Assembly: GCA_020435085.1 (NCBI GenBank)
Contig: JAGRAB010000172.1
Coordinates: 1 to 5,723, forward strand
Direction: 5' to 3'
Source of the DNA: Bdellovibrionales bacterium
Lineage (GTDB): Bacteria > Bdellovibrionota > Bdellovibrionia > Bdellovibrionales > UBA1609
DNA: 5,723 bases
Numbering within the stretch: position 1 is the first letter of the stretch; each line of letters opens with the position of its first letter. The position numbers were made by a program, and so were the translations under genes. This document shows positions 5,616 through 5,723 of the stretch, in pieces. Below the pieces are notes generated by a model. The model was given only the letters and a program-made list of their open reading frames with translations. It did no database searches and was not told where the DNA came from.

Positions 5616-5708
5616 GGTGCCAGCTCCTGAATGGTAGCAATATCGCGTCATATTGCTATTTATTAATATATAGCTTGAAATGATTTGAATATGTTTGAAG
5701 CTGGCCCC
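5616..5708. repeat. Nested inverted repeats downstream of the agmatinase gene
   Basis: GGTGCCAGCTCC (5616-5627) pairs with GAAGCTGGCCCC (5697-5708) at 10 of 12 positions, with a perfect 7-bp core GCCAGCT/AGCTGGC. Between them lies the hairpin at 5635-5658 and a row of TTGAA words. The whole could be a second small palindromic element starting just after the stop codon, or a chance pairing. The sequence is not related to the element at 4066-4193. Confidence 0.35.
5635..5658 (+). terminator. Possible terminator hairpin after the agmatinase gene
   Basis: A perfect 9-bp stem, TAGCAATAT / ATATTGCTA, encloses the loop CGCGTC, starts 20 bp after the stop codon and is followed by TTTATTAATATA. The stem is AT-rich and the T-run is broken, so intrinsic termination would be weak. 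It may instead be part of the nested repeat structure around it. Confidence 0.4.
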
Positions 5709-5723
5709 CTTAATTGCGGACGA

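Overview
The window comes from an AT-rich Gram-negative bacterium. Exported proteins with type I signal peptides, a TolB-like probable lipoprotein and an RhlB/RhlE-like helicase fit a proteobacterial or Bdellovibrionota-type genome. That placement rests on general resemblance, not a search. No tRNA, rRNA, CRISPR array or transposase gene is visible.

Layout: (1) Positions 3-1214, plus strand: the 3' part of a DEAD-box RNA helicase gene with a long basic tail, cut by the window edge. (2) Positions 1220-3899, minus strand: a probable three-gene operon read mutY -> TolB-like beta-propeller lipoprotein -> small exported protein. It converges on the helicase gene with only 5 bp between the stop codons. 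(3) Positions 3900-4033: a short divergent intergenic region with probable promoters in both directions and a lone copy of a repeat end. (4) Positions 4034-5614, plus strand: a two-gene unit of an unrecognised exported protein followed at once (TAA then ATG, no gap) by an agmatinase-family ureohydrolase. (5) Positions 5615-5723: a tail with nested inverted repeats and a possible terminator.

The most unusual feature is a ~128-bp imperfect palindrome at 4066-4193. It lies inside the 5' end of the gene before the agmatinase and keeps the reading frame open. If 126 or 129 bp are removed in thought, the two flanking pieces join into a textbook signal peptide: MKTFLISLKLL from the left and LFILFFSLGVQA from the right. 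This suggests a small palindromic mobile element (MITE/REP-like, similar in behaviour to the in-frame Rickettsia palindromic elements) inserted in frame in a signal-peptide coding region. A third copy of its end lies alone at 3962-3981.

Functionally the window mixes housekeeping genes (RNA remodelling, oxidative DNA-damage repair, polyamine or guanidino-compound metabolism) with three exported proteins of unknown job. The tight spacings 2903-2906 and 4690/4691 suggest co-expression of mutY with the lipoprotein, and of the unknown exported protein with the agmatinase.
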